From positions 1 to 64,000 of the forward strand of contig JAUIKM010000007.1 of assembly GCA_030430495.1 (NCBI GenBank): a DNA stretch of 64,000 bases. Reading direction: 5' to 3'. Shown here one piece after another: positions 52,788 through 63,206 of this stretch. How positions within the stretch are numbered: position 1 is the first letter of the stretch; each line of letters starts with the position of its first letter. The DNA comes from a bacterium. GTDB taxonomy: Bacteria > Bacteroidota > Ignavibacteria > Kapaibacteriales > UBA7675. The position numbers and the translations under genes were made by a program. The notes below the pieces were generated by a model. The model was not told the DNA's origin and did no database searches. It saw only the letters and a list, made by a program, of their open reading frames with translations.

Positions 52788-53558
52788 CTACGCCGAAGGA
52801 TGTTCCATGGAAGCGCCAAGCGCCGCCTTCAGCGTCGAATTTTCGAATATCGGCACGACCGGCGCGGTGTCCGCGGTCAGGCAGTAAGCCACGTCATCGC
52901 CGTAGCCCAGGTCGTGCAGCCGCTGCGCATGCGAGGTCGACATCACAAAGTCCGTCAGTCGCGATTTGTGCAGCGTGTACAATTCCAGCGCCGCCCGCGT
53001 GGCGTCGCAGATCGCGACGTCGCCCAGGCGTTTGCGCAGTTCGCCGGCAATGGCGCCGACGCCGAAGGTATCCTCAAACGAGAAGTTGCCGTCCGTTCCG
53101 GCGCAAACCAGTTCGATGCGTCGCGGGCCGTCTTCGCCCTCGCGGTGCGCCACGATATAGTCGATCAGCACCGAAAGGTTGGCAAAACCGCCGACAAGCC
53201 GATGTGTCGCAAAACGCGTGCGCGCAATCGCCTGTGCGCCGTTTGTGGACGTGAAAACCAGCGCCTTGCCGTTCAAAATCTCGTTTGTGTATTCCAGGGG
53301 CGAGTTGCCCAGATCAAAGCCGTCGGGTTTGACGCAGTTGCGTTCTCCGGCCAGCAAGCGGACTTCTTTGTCCAGTTTGCCGGCGATGCGCATGGCGTCT
53401 TCAATTTCAAGTGCGGGAATAACTTCGCGTGCGCCGCGGTGCAGGGCGGTACAGATACTGGTGGATGCCCGCAGGACGTCGACGACGACCGCGATGCTGC
53501 CCCTGTGCGACATGTCGTCGGCCACCAGGGCGTGCGTAAGATAGGTCTGGATCGCCAT
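52788..53558 (-). CDS. comB: 2-phosphosulfolactate phosphatase family protein
   Basis: A 256-residue member of the ComB family. The start at 53558 has AGAGGA upstream. Conserved segments: VVVDVLRASTSICTALHRGA (about 23-42), LLAGERNCVKPDGFDLGNSP (about 68-87), VFTSTNGAQAIARTR (about 99-113) and VCAGTDGNFSFEDTFGVGAI. ComB dephosphorylates 2-phosphosulfolactate on the way to coenzyme M or sulfolactate. Many bacteria keep it without a coenzyme M pathway, and no other com gene is here, so the true substrate is uncertain. It lies 22 bases upstream of ftsK on the same strand. Confidence 0.88.
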   Translation of the reverse strand: MAIQTYLTHALVADDMSHRGSIAVVVDVLRASTSICTALHRGAREVIPALEIEDAMRIAGKLDKEVRLLAGERNCVKPDGFDLGNSPLEYTNEILNGKALVFTSTNGAQAIARTRFATHRLVGGFANLSVLIDYIVAHREGEDGPRRIELVCAGTDGNFSFEDTFGVGAIAGELRKRLGDVAICDATRAALELYTLHKSRLTDFVMSTSHAQRLHDLGYGDDVAYCLTADTAPVVPIFENSTLKAALGASMEHPSA

Positions 53559-53832
53559 CTTCCTCTTGAATGCTGCTTTCAGTGAATTAAGGATCCAAGC
53601 GGAAATATACGCAGTCCGGCGTGATGCTACAAACAATTTCAGGCTTGCGGCGACCGCCGGAGTGCTTTGTGGCTCTTCCTCCACAGGCGTCGGCGCATAA
53701 CGGGCCGGGCACGTGCAATTGCACTGTGGAAAAGAGCACAACGCCTTTGTTGTGAAAGCCGTCGGCCTTTTTGTAATTTGAAATCGCGCTGAAACGCGCA
53801 GTTGGGCAATTTCTCTCCAATCTCCTGTGCAG

Positions 53833-54663
53833 ATGCAGAACAACACCCCCGGTACAGTTGAGCCGGATTTTATCCTGATAGCCGGCCCTTGCGTCATTGA
53901 ATCGCGCGACCTCCTGCGCCGCTGCGCGGAGGCTCTGCTCGAAATCACTGCACCGCACAATCTCAACTTCGTCTTTAAAGCCTCTTACCGCAAAGCCAAT
54001 CGCAGCAGTGTCGACTCCTTTACCGGCGTAGGCGACGTACAGGCGCTTGGCTGGCTGAGCGATATTCGCCGCGAGTTCGGCGTTCCGGTTCTCAGCGATT
54101 TCCACAGCGTCGCCGAGGTACAGAACCTGTCCGAGGCCGTCGACGTCATCCAGATTCCGGCCTTCCTGGCGCGTCAGACGGATCTGCTCCAGGCCGCCGG
54201 CGAAACCGGAAAAACCGTCAACGTCAAAAAGGCGCAGTTCATGGCGCCGACCGACATGCAAAAGGCGGCCGCCAAAGTTCGCAGCGCGGGCGAGGGGCCT
54301 GTCTGGTTGACCGAACGCGGCACCAGCTTCGGTTATCACGATCTGGTCGTGGACTTTCGCGGTCTGATCATCATGCGCGAATTCGGTCACCCCGTTATTT
54401 TTGATGCAACGCACTCGGTGCAGCGGCCGTCCATCGGTCGCGAGTCGGGCGGGTTCCGCGAATTTATTCCGCATCTGGCGCGTGCCGCCGCCGCCTGCGG
54501 CATTGATGGTTTGTTTATGGAAGCGCATCCCGATCCGGCCAAAGCCAAAAGCGATGCCGCCACGCAGTTAAACTTTGCCGAAGCGCGCGCCGTTCTGAAT
54601 TCCGTCGTGGCCCACCATAAACTGGCGCGTGAATTTGCCGCAAACCAGGCGGCCGAAAAATGA
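53833..54663 (+). CDS. kdsA: 3-deoxy-8-phosphooctulonate (KDO8P) synthase
   Basis: A 276-residue enzyme condensing PEP with arabinose 5-phosphate to KDO8P, a precursor of LPS inner core. ATG at 53833; a GTG two codons upstream is also possible. Segments: LIAGPCVIESRD, VFKASYRKANRSSVDSFTG (about 46-64), VLSDFHSVAEVQ, IQIPAFLARQTDLL, VNVKKAQFMAP, LTERGTSFGYHDLVVDFRG and FDATHSVQRPS. The position matching the metal-site Cys of some KdsA enzymes is the Cys in AGPC, shared with DAHP synthases. It overlaps lptC by four bases. Confidence 0.95.
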   Translation: MQNNTPGTVEPDFILIAGPCVIESRDLLRRCAEALLEITAPHNLNFVFKASYRKANRSSVDSFTGVGDVQALGWLSDIRREFGVPVLSDFHSVAEVQNLSEAVDVIQIPAFLARQTDLLQAAGETGKTVNVKKAQFMAPTDMQKAAAKVRSAGEGPVWLTERGTSFGYHDLVVDFRGLIIMREFGHPVIFDATHSVQRPSIGRESGGFREFIPHLARAAAACGIDGLFMEAHPDPAKAKSDAATQLNFAEARAVLNSVVAHHKLAREFAANQAAEK

Positions 54664-55238
54664 AACAGGGCCGGAACAGAACATTTTCTTCCTGTTTAAC
54701 ATTTGCCGCGGCCTGCACCCTCGCGCTCTGCAGCATGGCTTGCGCCGAGGAAGAAGCGCCTAAAACAATCGACATTGATACTTCGCGTTTGCCGACGCAC
54801 CAAAGCGTGGATGTGGAAGTGTATTTCATGGATTCCAATCGCGTGCGCGCCGTGCTGCACGCCGGTGAAGCCAACGTCTTTGAACACGAGCGCAAAACCT
54901 ACCTGCGCAAAGGCGTTAAAGTTGAATTCATGAACAGCAGCGGCAGCGATCGCGTCAGTGTCTTGACCGCCGACAGCGCTGAAATTGACGATCGTACCAA
55001 AGACATGAAAGCGATGGGCAACGTCGTGGTTATTTCCGACAGCTCGAGAACAACTTTGACGACATCGCTCTTGCTGTGGGAAGAACAAAAGCGCCGTATT
55101 TTTGGAACCGAATACGTGCGGATAGAATCGCCCTCCGAGATCATTACCGGCTACGGTTTTGAATCGGACCAATATCTGAAGAACTACAAAATCTTTAAAG
55201 TGAGCGGTAAGTCGTTCAAAACGGGGAGTGGAAACTGA
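54660..55238 (+). CDS. lptC: LPS export ABC transporter periplasmic protein LptC
   Basis: A 192-residue exported protein. The N-terminus has a hydrophobic signal (about 8-28, CLTFAAACTLALCSMA then CAEEEAP); the Cys could be lipidated but the lipobox is not canonical. The remainder shows the LptC/OstA beta-jellyroll pattern: VDVEVYFMDSNRVRAVLHAG, KVEFMNSSGSDRVSVLTADS, DDRTKDMKAMGNVVVIS and TEYVRIESPSEIITGYGFES. It bridges the inner-membrane LptBFG complex to LptA. Overlap with kdsA links KDO synthesis and LPS export. Confidence 0.88.
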   Translation: MKQGRNRTFSSCLTFAAACTLALCSMACAEEEAPKTIDIDTSRLPTHQSVDVEVYFMDSNRVRAVLHAGEANVFEHERKTYLRKGVKVEFMNSSGSDRVSVLTADSAEIDDRTKDMKAMGNVVVISDSSRTTLTTSLLLWEEQKRRIFGTEYVRIESPSEIITGYGFESDQYLKNYKIFKVSGKSFKTGSGN

Positions 55239-56014
55239 TGCGTCGTTTCCTGATTGCCGGCAACTGGAAAATGCATAAAACAGTTCAGGAAACTGAAGCG
55301 TTTGCCGCAGACCTGTTGCCGCGTTTAAGTGCCGGTTCTGCAAGCAGACCTGACATTCTGATCTGTCCCGGATTTCCTTTGCTTGCCGCCGCGCACAAAG
55401 CGTTCAGCGGGTCGGCTGTCTCCTGGGGAGCCCAGAATTGCCACGCGGAAGCCGGCGGAGCATATACAGGTGAAGTGTCAGTTGAAATGTTGAAGTCGCT
55501 CGACTGCACCTACGTTATCATCGGCCACTCCGAACGCCGCGCCATGTTTGCTGAAACGAATCAGAGCTGCGCGGCAAAAATCAAAGCCGCAATGAGCGGC
55601 GGACTTAAACCGATTTACTGCGTCGGTGAAACGCTGGAAGAGCGCCGCGGAAATCTGACCAACGATGTTTTACAACGCCAGATTGTCGAAGGACTTGACG
55701 GCGTTGAACCCGGCGTCGATGGAGTGTTGACGATAGCCTATGAGCCCGTTTGGGCCATTGGAACCGGGCTGGCCGCCACGAGCGAGATGGCGGAAGAAGC
55801 GCATGCGTTTATTCGTGCGCAACTGCGTGACAAACATGGGGAAAAGACAGCCGAGGCAGTCCGAATACTGTACGGCGGCAGCATGAAGCCGGGCAATGCC
55901 GCGGATCTGTTGAAGCGTCCCAACGTCGACGGCGGTTTAATCGGAGGCGCTTCGCTTGAAGCGGAATCTTTTGCAGCTATCATTTCACATGCGGAAGCAC
56001 TCGCGGAACATTGA
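55238..56014 (+). CDS. tpiA: Triosephosphate isomerase
   Basis: A 258-residue glycolytic enzyme interconverting glyceraldehyde 3-phosphate and dihydroxyacetone phosphate. All landmarks are present: AGNWKMHKT with the catalytic Lys, IIGHSERRAMF with the electrophilic His, the catalytic Glu in IAYEPVWAIGTG (about 166-177) and the phosphate-binding YGGSMKPGN and GLIGGASLE. The start codon shares a base with the lptC stop (TGATG), so it is in the same operon. Confidence 0.97.
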   Translation: MRRFLIAGNWKMHKTVQETEAFAADLLPRLSAGSASRPDILICPGFPLLAAAHKAFSGSAVSWGAQNCHAEAGGAYTGEVSVEMLKSLDCTYVIIGHSERRAMFAETNQSCAAKIKAAMSGGLKPIYCVGETLEERRGNLTNDVLQRQIVEGLDGVEPGVDGVLTIAYEPVWAIGTGLAATSEMAEEAHAFIRAQLRDKHGEKTAEAVRILYGGSMKPGNAADLLKRPNVDGGLIGGASLEAESFAAIISHAEALAEH

Positions 56015-56086
56015 TTGTTTACAGAGCCGCATTGTTTGTGCGGCGTGCTGTTCAGGGGCGTCCAACAGGTTCAGACCGGGTCAACT

Positions 56087-56686
56087 ATGATTTTGCGAAA
56101 TGGTCCTCTCGTTTTGACACTGGCGCGCATGTTTATGGCGCCGCTGTTTGTAATCCTGTTTCTGGCGCAGGATTCACTGGGCAAAATGGTCGCGATCGTG
56201 GTGTTTACTCTGGCTGCGATTACCGACTACGTCGACGGATGGTGGGCGCGCCGCCACAAACTGGTGACGCCGCTCGGCGTGTTTCTCGATCCACTGGCGG
56301 ACAAAGTTCTTGTGCTGGCGGCAATGTTTGCCTTTTCACTTGAACAGTTAATACCGCTATGGATGGTTTTGATTGTCGTCGCACGTGATGTATTGGTGAC
56401 GGGGCTGCGAATGTATGCGGAGTCGCGTTCACATGTGATTGTCACTTCGCGTTCGGCCAAGATCAAGACCTTCCTGCAAATGACGTTTATCATTTACGTT
56501 TTAACGCTGAATGCCTGGGAAACGCTGGCGCCGGAAGTCTCTCCCTCTGAGCGCCTGGCGGCGGGCGATCCCGATGTTCTGTTTTACGGCATGAGCGCGG
56601 TCTGTCTGGTAACCATCTGGACGGGAGCGCAATATTTGGTGGATAATCGCACCATTTTCGGTCAATTGCCGCGAGCGGGTGTTTAA
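56087..56686 (+). CDS. pgsA: CDP-diacylglycerol-glycerol-3-phosphate 3-phosphatidyltransferase
   Basis: A 199-residue inner-membrane enzyme forming phosphatidylglycerophosphate. The ATG at 56087 gives the normal N-terminus (NGPLVLTLARMFMAPLFVIL); the upstream part of the frame is not membrane-like. The CDP-alcohol transferase motif is complete: DYVDGWWARRHKLVTPLGVF followed by LDPLADK (about 46-73). Four to five membrane segments. An insert of about 20 hydrophilic residues (ETLAPEVSPSERLAAGDPD) precedes the last segment. Its stop overlaps pgpA by one base. Confidence 0.93.
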   Translation: MILRNGPLVLTLARMFMAPLFVILFLAQDSLGKMVAIVVFTLAAITDYVDGWWARRHKLVTPLGVFLDPLADKVLVLAAMFAFSLEQLIPLWMVLIVVARDVLVTGLRMYAESRSHVIVTSRSAKIKTFLQMTFIIYVLTLNAWETLAPEVSPSERLAAGDPDVLFYGMSAVCLVTIWTGAQYLVDNRTIFGQLPRAGV

Positions 56687-57198
56687 TGAATCGCCGCGAA
56701 CAATTTAAGCAATTCAATCCGCGCGTACGGGCGGCGGTGCTTTTGTGCAGCCTGGGCGGCGTCGGGTACCTGCCGATTTCCGGCACTGCGGGGAGCGCCG
56801 CCACACTGCTGTTGCTATTGCTTCCGATTGATAATATGCACCTGCTGCTAATGGCTTCAACAGTCGTTTTTACAGCTGTCGGTGTTGCGGCGATTGCTTC
56901 AATTGAACAAATCTTCGGGGATGATCCTTCGATTGTTGTTATTGACGAAGCGGCGGGAATGAGTCTGACCCTGGCTTCGCCGCTTATTCCACTTGAGCCG
57001 TTGTGGATCATTCTGGGCTTTGCGTTTTTCAGATTGTTCGATATTGTCAAACCCTGGCCGGTTAACAGGATTGACGCCGGACGCGGCCCCTGGGCCGTGA
57101 TGGGGGATGACCTTGTCGCCGGTGTTTACGCGGCTCTGGCGCTGCATGCCGTCTTTCACCTGACGGCGCTTGGCGCGATGTTTTGGCCTGCCGCCTGA
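56686..57198 (+). CDS. pgpA: Phosphatidylglycerophosphatase A
   Basis: A 170-residue membrane enzyme removing phosphate from phosphatidylglycerophosphate, the step after PgsA. Landmarks: CSLGGVGYLPISGTAGSAAT (about 22-41), IVVIDEAAGMSLTL with the metal-binding acidic residues (about 83-96), FFRLFDIVKPWPVNRID and GPWAVMGDDLVAGVYAAL. The position next to pgsA (TAATG overlap) supports the call and gives a two-step phosphatidylglycerol unit. Confidence 0.95.
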   Translation: MNRREQFKQFNPRVRAAVLLCSLGGVGYLPISGTAGSAATLLLLLLPIDNMHLLLMASTVVFTAVGVAAIASIEQIFGDDPSIVVIDEAAGMSLTLASPLIPLEPLWIILGFAFFRLFDIVKPWPVNRIDAGRGPWAVMGDDLVAGVYAALALHAVFHLTALGAMFWPAA

Positions 57199-57304
57199 GG
57201 CTGTTTTATGTGGAAAACCCTCTGTGAAGGGCCTGTTTGAGCGGCATTGTGGAAAGAAATCGCCGAAAAACCGCATGAAATCTACGTTCGCCGCTACTTT
57301 TTTC

Positions 57305-57320
57305 TTGCAATCGATTGCAA
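57305..57320. promoter_or_regulatory. Perfect 16-bp palindrome upstream of the HU gene
   Basis: TTGCAATCGATTGCAA reads the same on both strands. It lies 62-77 bases before the HU start codon, in an AT-rich segment likely to hold the promoter. A dimeric repressor or activator site is the simplest explanation; autoregulation by HU itself would not need such exact symmetry. Confidence 0.55.
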
Positions 57321-57381
57321 TTCACGTTAAGTTTACAACACCGTTTTTACTCTTTCTTCAAACTTCTCCAAGGGTTATCGT

Positions 57382-57702
57382 ATGGCGGCTAACAATCTTA
57401 ACAAGAGCGATCTTGTTGAGGCAATTGCTGAGGGTGCAGAACTTAGCAAAGTGCAAGCAGAACGCGCTCTCTCATCCGTTCTCGAATCAGTAACAAAGAC
57501 CTTGACCAAGGGCGGTAATGTTACCTTGATCGGCTTTGGTTCTTTTTCGGTACAAAAGCGCAAAGCCCGTAAAGGCAAAAACCCTCGTACGGGTGAGTCG
57601 ATCAAGATTCCCGCACGCAAGGTTCCCAAATTTACGCCGGGCAAAGGCTTGAAGGACGCCGTCAGCGGCATCGCCAAGAAAGCCGCAGCCAAGAAAAAGT
57701 AA
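57382..57702 (+). CDS. HU-family nucleoid DNA-binding protein
   Basis: A 106-residue histone-like protein. Helices NKSDLVEAIAEGAELSKVQA and the beta-arm are typical: VTLIGFGSFSVQKRKARKGK, NPRTGESIKIPARKVPKFTP with the Pro at the arm tip region. After GKGLKDAVSG it carries a Lys/Ala tail (IAKKAAAKKK), slightly longer than the usual 90 residues. Transcribed alone, with an upstream palindrome and a strong terminator right after the stop. Confidence 0.96.
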   Translation: MAANNLNKSDLVEAIAEGAELSKVQAERALSSVLESVTKTLTKGGNVTLIGFGSFSVQKRKARKGKNPRTGESIKIPARKVPKFTPGKGLKDAVSGIAKKAAAKKK

Positions 57703-57729
57703 GGACTTGCGTGTTACCGAATTAAAAAG

Positions 57730-57753
57730 ACCGCTCCTCGGAGCGGTTTTTTT
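57730..57753 (+). terminator. Intrinsic terminator of the HU gene
   Basis: ACCGCTCC and GGAGCGGT form a perfect 8-bp stem closed by a 2-base TC tip, followed by seven T residues. It starts 28 bases after the HU stop. A TATAAT immediately after it (57755-57760) may be the -10 of pyrB-carB, although no -35 is evident. Confidence 0.92.
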
Positions 57754-57850
57754 GTATAATGCCGTTTGAGTTTTTTACGGTTCTGCTGCGGGCGGATGCC
57801 CGGCCCCGAACCGCAATTCCGCCGCTCCGGTGGAGTCAATTAAACATCCT

Positions 57851-58798
57851 ATGGCGCAGCCCGGCTCCGACTTTCCGCATACGCATCTCCTCAGTGCGGA
57901 CCAGCTTCAACGCAATCACCTGGATTGCATTTTTCAACGCAGCGATGAATACCTGGAACAACTGCGCCTGCACGGCCCGGACGGCTTCAGTCGTGTCTTG
58001 AACGGCGTTGTTGTTGTCCTGGCATTTATTGAGTCTTCAACGCGAACGCGCGTGTCTTTTGAGGTCGCCGCCAAACGCCTTGGCGCACAAACACTCAACT
58101 TCCAGGCCGGCGCCAGCAGCCTGTCCAAAGGTGAATCGCTGGTAGACACGATGTTTACCATTGAGTCCAATCATCCCGACCTGATCGTGGTGCGGCATTC
58201 GGCGGCCGGTACGCCTGAATTCCTTGCGGGTCGTCTGCAGAGCGGAATCATTAATGCGGGCGATGGGCGACGCCAACACCCGACGCAGGGCCTGCTTGAT
58301 GCATTTGCGCTGCGCAACCGCATCGGCTCGCTGCAGGGAGTTAACATTTGTCTGATCGGCGATATCTACCACAGCCGCGTGGCGCGGTCGAATTTTGATA
58401 TTTTGCGGACCCTGGGCGCCAACGTCGCGGCCTGCGGTCCCGGTACGCTGATGCCCGACAGCCTGGAAGCTCTGGGCGTGCGCGTTTTCCACAAGCTGGA
58501 CGAAGCCCTTGAATGGGCAGATGTCGCCAATGTTCTGCGCATTCAACGCGAGCGCATGGACGTCGGATTGCTGCCGTCGCTGCGCGAATTTCAACGGCAA
58601 TTCGGAATCAGTGGCCGCCATATGCAACAGCATCCCGAGCTGCTCGTCATGCACCCGGGACCGGTAAATCGCGGGGTGGAATTGTCCGCCGGCGTCGTCG
58701 AGCACAAGCGATCGCTGGTCCTCGAACAGGTCGAAGCCGGCGTGGCGATTCGCATGGCGCTTCTGGCGCTGATCTCCGAAGCGCGCGGACTCGTCTGA
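57851..58798 (+). CDS. pyrB: Aspartate carbamoyltransferase catalytic subunit
   Basis: A 315-residue enzyme making carbamoyl-aspartate in pyrimidine synthesis. Carbamoyl-phosphate site [11 protein letters not shown] (about 59-69), SSLSKGES loop, [33 protein letters not shown] (about 127-146), and [12 protein letters not shown] near the end. The ATG at 57851 is preferred over a GTG 21 bases earlier. No pyrI is present; it is followed 53 bases later by carB, so two consecutive users and makers of carbamoyl phosphate are grouped. Confidence 0.95.
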   Translation: MAQPGSDFPHTHLLSADQLQRNHLDCIFQRSDEYLEQLRLHGPDGFSRVLNGVVVVLAFIESSTRTRVSFEVAAKRLGAQTLNFQAGASSLSKGESLVDTMFTIESNHPDLIVVRHSAAGTPEFLAGRLQSGIINAGDGRRQHPTQGLLDAFALRNRIGSLQGVNICLIGDIYHSRVARSNFDILRTLGANVAACGPGTLMPDSLEALGVRVFHKLDEALEWADVANVLRIQRERMDVGLLPSLREFQRQFGISGRHMQQHPELLVMHPGPVNRGVELSAGVVEHKRSLVLEQVEAGVAIRMALLALISEARGLV

Positions 58799-58851
58799 CC
58801 CCCGATTCCGGCGAGTCTACATTTTCAACTTGCCTTACGTGTTGGAATCCT

Positions 58852-61800
58852 ATGCCAAAACGCACAGACATCTCCTCGGTCCTGGTTATCGGCTCCGGCC
58901 CCATCGTTATTGGTCAGGCATGTGAATTCGACTACAGCGGTACGCAGGCTTGCAAAGCGCTGCGCGAAGAGGGAATTCGCGTCATCCTGGTCAACTCAAA
59001 TCCGGCTACGATCATGACGGACCCGGATATTGCCGATGCCACGTACATCGAACCAATCGAGTCGGATTACATCGAAGCGATCATCCGCAAGGAAAAACCG
59101 GATGCAATCCTGCCGACCGTCGGCGGTCAGGTCGCGCTTAATGCCGCCGTTGATCTGCACGACAAAGGGATTCTGCAGAAGTACAATGTCGAGTTGATCG
59201 GCTCCCAGATTGAGTCAATTCACAAAGCGGAAGATCGCGAATTGTTCCAGGAAGCGATTACGCGATGCGGCCTGGAGATGGCGCGCGGCGGATTTGTCAA
59301 TTCGATGGAAGAAGGCCGCGCGCTCAGCCAGAAACTGCAATTCCCCTTGATCATCCGACCCTCGTTTACGCTCGGCGGCAGCGGAGGAGGAATCGCGTAC
59401 AATCTGGAAGAGTTCGACGAGCGCCTGCAGCACGGTCTGAGTTCCAGTCCGGTTGGGCGTGTGTTGCTGGAAGAGTCGATTATCGGCTGGAAAGAATACG
59501 AACTGGAAGTGATGCGCGACAAAAAAGACAACGTCGTCATCATTTGTTCGATTGAAAATTTCGATCCCATGGGTGTGCATACCGGCGACTCGGTGACGGT
59601 TGCGCCCGCACAAACGCTGACGGACCGCGAGTATCAGCGCATGCGCGATGCCGCCCTGAAAATCATTCGCGAAATCGGCGTGGAAACCGGCGGCTCCAAC
59701 ATTCAGTTTGCGCTTAACCCGCGCGACGGCCGCCAGATTATCATAGAGATGAACCCGCGCGTTTCGCGTTCTTCGGCACTGGCGTCCAAGGCGACCGGTT
59801 TTCCGATTGCCAAGATTGCGGCCAAACTCGCGATCGGCTATACGCTGGACGAAATCGACAACGACATCACCAAAAAGACGCCGGCCAGTTTTGAGCCGGC
59901 GATCGACTACGTTGTGACCAAGATTCCGCGCTGGGACTTCGAAAAGTTTAAAGGCGTCGACGATGAACTCGGCGTGCAGATGAAATCAGTCGGTGAGGCG
60001 ATGGCCTTTGGCCGCACGTTTAAGGAGTCCTTCCAGAAAGCTATCCGCAGCCTGGAGCAAAAACGTCACGGCTTCGGTTATGACTCGGCCGACTACTTAA
60101 ACAAACCGCCGAGCGACGAGGCCGAGCTGGCGCCGCTGCGCAAACGCACCTCCAAGTCGATTTTTGACCTGTGCGACGCTCTGCGCGCCGGAGTTGAAAC
60201 CTCACAGATCTACGACCTGACCGGATTTGACCCCTGGTTTATTGATCAGTGCCGTGAGATTGTCGACGCCGCCGAACAAGTGTTGGTGCAACGCCGCAAC
60301 AGCGGAGCCGCACATTTCCTTGAGACGCTGGACAAAGGCGCGCTCAAATCACTTAAACAACTCGGCTTTTCGGATGTGCAGCTTGGCGTACTTTGCGGCT
60401 GCACGGACGAGGACGTTCGCCTGCGCCGCAAGGAAATTGGCGTCACGCCGGTGTTTAAGACTATCGACACCTGCGCCGCCGAATTTGAATCCAGCACGCC
60501 TTATCACTACTCGACCTATGAGGACGAAAACGAAGCAGTGCGCTCCGACCGCGAGAGCGTGATTATTCTCGGCGGCGGACCGAATCGAATCGGGCAGGGG
60601 ATAGAGTTTGATTACTGCTGCGTGCAGGGAATCTTTGCCGCCAAAAAGGCCGGCTACGAAGCGATCATGATTAACTGTAATCCGGAGACGGTTTCAACGG
60701 ATTACGATACAACCGACAAACTCTACTTTGAACCGCTGACGTTCGAAGATGTTATTAACGTCATTGAGTTCGAACAACCCAAGGGCGTCATATTAACATT
60801 CGGCGGTCAGACGCCGCTTAAACTGGCGCGCAGTCTGGAAAATGCGGGTGTGCCGATTCTTGGGACGTCGCCGGAAGGCATTGACCTTGCCGAGGACCGC
60901 GAGCGCTTCGGCAGCATTCTGGAGCAATGTAAAATTCCCTGTCCGGCGTGGGGCACGGCAACCTCCGTACAGCAGGCGCAGCAGATAGCCGACCGCATCG
61001 GGTATCCGGTGCTGGTGCGCCCCTCCTATGTGCTCGGCGGCCGCGCCATGCAGATTTGTTATCGCTCCGAAACGGTGCGCGAATACACCGAACAAGCGCT
61101 CAGCGCTTCGCCCGAGCGTCCGATTCTGATAGATCATTTTCTCGAGAACGCCTACGAATTCGACGTTGACGCCATATCCGACGGCGAGACGGTGATCATC
61201 GGCGGCATTATGCAGCACATCGAAGAAGCCGGCGTGCACTCGGGCGATTCCAGCTGCGTTTTACCGCCCTACAACGTCACCAACGAGCAGGCGGAAATCA
61301 TGCGCGAGTACACGCGGCGTCTGGCGCACTCGCTTAACGTTGTCGGTCTGTTAAACATCCAGTTTGCCATGCAGAACGGGCAAATCTACGTGCTGGAAGT
61401 TAACCCGCGCGCTTCGCGTACGGTGCCCTTTGTGTCCAAGTCCACCGGCGTGCCCCTGGCCAAACTGGCGACGCGTATTATGCTCGGTGAAAAGATTCCC
61501 GACATTAAACTCGGTGCTTCCGACCTGAAAGACATGCCGCTGGCGACGGATCGCGTCGCGATCAAGGAATCGGTGTTTCCGTTTAATAAATTTCCCAAAA
61601 CCGACATCTTCCTCGGGCCGGAAATGCGATCCACAGGTGAAGTCATGGGAATAGATGAAAACTTCGGTAAAGCTGTTGTTAAGTCGCGCTTGTCCAGCGG
61701 CAACAAACTGCCGGAGAGCGGCAACGTGTTTGTTTCACTGAGCAATCACGACAAAACGCTGCGCGCAATTGAAATCATGCAGGGTTTCAGCGAACTCGGT

Positions 61801-62130
61801 TTTTCCATCTGGGCGACCAAGGGAACGGCGCAATTCCTGCACGAGCAGGGGATAGAGGTGCGCACCGTGCTCAAACACTACGAGGGACGCCCCTCCTGCA
61901 TAGACCACATCAAAAACGGCGAAGTCCAGCTGGTGATCAACACGCCGATCGGCGAGAATGCCCGCTACGACGAGTTTGTGATGGGAAGGACGGCCATGGA
62001 AAACAAGGTGCCGTTTTTCACTACACTCGCGGCGGCGGCGGCGACGTTAAGCGCCGTGCGCACCATGCGCACGCCCGGCCTCTCCGTCAAATCGCTGCAG
62101 GAATACTACGGCGCGGATTCACTGGCCTGA
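58852..62130 (+). CDS. carB: Carbamoyl-phosphate synthase large subunit
   Basis: A 1092-residue enzyme; the frame is open further upstream into pyrB, but [20 protein letters not shown] at 58852 is the family N-terminus. Two homologous ATP-grasp halves (about 1-400 and 560-940), each with a GPIx[11 protein letters not shown]-type start (second copy [20 protein letters not shown]), QVALN and QTPLKLA motifs, and [20 protein letters not shown]. An oligomerisation domain lies between. The C-terminal ~140 residues are an MGS-like allosteric domain ([19 protein letters not shown]). The small subunit gene carA is not in the window. Confidence 0.96.
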   Translation: MPKRTDISSVLVIGSGPIVIGQACEFDYSGTQACKALREEGIRVILVNSNPATIMTDPDIADATYIEPIESDYIEAIIRKEKPDAILPTVGGQVALNAAVDLHDKGILQKYNVELIGSQIESIHKAEDRELFQEAITRCGLEMARGGFVNSMEEGRALSQKLQFPLIIRPSFTLGGSGGGIAYNLEEFDERLQHGLSSSPVGRVLLEESIIGWKEYELEVMRDKKDNVVIICSIENFDPMGVHTGDSVTVAPAQTLTDREYQRMRDAALKIIREIGVETGGSNIQFALNPRDGRQIIIEMNPRVSRSSALASKATGFPIAKIAAKLAIGYTLDEIDNDITKKTPASFEPAIDYVVTKIPRWDFEKFKGVDDELGVQMKSVGEAMAFGRTFKESFQKAIRSLEQKRHGFGYDSADYLNKPPSDEAELAPLRKRTSKSIFDLCDALRAGVETSQIYDLTGFDPWFIDQCREIVDAAEQVLVQRRNSGAAHFLETLDKGALKSLKQLGFSDVQLGVLCGCTDEDVRLRRKEIGVTPVFKTIDTCAAEFESSTPYHYSTYEDENEAVRSDRESVIILGGGPNRIGQGIEFDYCCVQGIFAAKKAGYEAIMINCNPETVSTDYDTTDKLYFEPLTFEDVINVIEFEQPKGVILTFGGQTPLKLARSLENAGVPILGTSPEGIDLAEDRERFGSILEQCKIPCPAWGTATSVQQAQQIADRIGYPVLVRPSYVLGGRAMQICYRSETVREYTEQALSASPERPILIDHFLENAYEFDVDAISDGETVIIGGIMQHIEEAGVHSGDSSCVLPPYNVTNEQAEIMREYTRRLAHSLNVVGLLNIQFAMQNGQIYVLEVNPRASRTVPFVSKSTGVPLAKLATRIMLGEKIPDIKLGASDLKDMPLATDRVAIKESVFPFNKFPKTDIFLGPEMRSTGEVMGIDENFGKAVVKSRLSSGNKLPESGNVFVSLSNHDKTLRAIEIMQGFSELGFSIWATKGTAQFLHEQGIEVRTVLKHYEGRPSCIDHIKNGEVQLVINTPIGENARYDEFVMGRTAMENKVPFFTTLAAAAATLSAVRTMRTPGLSVKSLQEYYGADSLA

Positions 62131-62230
62131 CAAAACGTTAAGCAGGATTTATGTTCAGCAGCAGCGTAACACTTTTGCAGTTTAACCTGTCTCTAACCAC
62201 GTGCAGCGGCGCGATGGAGCGCGTGAACAA

Positions 62231-63142
62231 ATGAACACAGCCGCGCGCACCTGGACAATCGTTGAATTACTGCGATGGGGCACGGACTACTTTGCTGCCA
62301 GAGATGTCGACAGCCCGCGACTTAGTGTGGAGTTGTTGCTCTGCCACGTAACCGGTCTGCAACGCATCGATTTGTATGTTCAGCATGACAAACCACTGGC
62401 CGACGCTGAGCTGGTCGACCTTCGCTCGATGATCAAACGTCGTGCAAAGGGTGAACCGCTGCAATATATCCTGGGTTCGGTTGAGTTTCTGGGCTGTACG
62501 ATCGCCGTGGAAACCGGCGTATTGATTCCGCGTCCGGAAACGGAATTCATTGTTGACGATCTGTGCAAGCGCCTGGAGAGCAACAAGGACCGTCGGCTGC
62601 GCATCCTCGATATCGGCTGTGGTTCCGGGTGTATATCTGTTGCGTTGGCGCGCGCATATCCACTGGCGCGCGTCCTGGCGCTCGACGTCTCGGAGCAGGC
62701 TCTGAGCATTGCAGAGCGAAACGCGGTGACAAACAAGGTGGAAAATGTCGTGTTCAGAAAGTGCGATATACTCAGTCAAATGCCGCGTATTCAGGCGCCC
62801 TTTGATGTGATCGTTTCAAATCCTCCGTATATTGCGCATCGCGAAGTAGCGCAACTGCAGCGCGAAGTGCGTGATTACGAGCCACTGAATGCATTGACCG
62901 ATCATGAGGACGGCCTGTCGTTCTACCGGCGTTTTGCGGAGATATTTCCACAAATGCTGGCTCCGGAAGGCCTGTTCTGCCTTGAGTTTGCCGACGGCGC
63001 TTCCGGGGAATTGGCGGAGATGTTCACAAAGGCGGGATATACGTGCGATGTGCTGCGGGATTTGCGCGACGAGCCCAAAGCGCTGCTGGGTAGCCGTGCG
63101 GCTAATACGCGCCCAAGCAACGAGTTAGGCGGGATGACATGA
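62231..63142 (+). CDS. prmC: Peptide chain release factor N5-glutamine methyltransferase
   Basis: A 303-residue enzyme methylating the GGQ glutamine of release factors. N-terminal helical domain (about 1-90) with DSPRLSVELLLCHVTG; EPLQYILGSVEFLGCTIAVE; RPETEFIVDDL; SAM-binding LDIGCGSGCISVALA (about 120-134); and the active-site NPPYIAHREVAQLQREVRDY (about 195-214). The ATG at 62231 is chosen; the frame opens 30 bases earlier without a good site. A 100-base gap separates it from carB. Confidence 0.94.
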   Translation: MNTAARTWTIVELLRWGTDYFAARDVDSPRLSVELLLCHVTGLQRIDLYVQHDKPLADAELVDLRSMIKRRAKGEPLQYILGSVEFLGCTIAVETGVLIPRPETEFIVDDLCKRLESNKDRRLRILDIGCGSGCISVALARAYPLARVLALDVSEQALSIAERNAVTNKVENVVFRKCDILSQMPRIQAPFDVIVSNPPYIAHREVAQLQREVRDYEPLNALTDHEDGLSFYRRFAEIFPQMLAPEGLFCLEFADGASGELAEMFTKAGYTCDVLRDLRDEPKALLGSRAANTRPSNELGGMT

Positions 63143-63206
63143 TGGTTGTGTCAAGCCTGTATTTGTAGTTTACAGAAATTTAATTACCCCCGTGGTGGTA
63201 TTTTCA

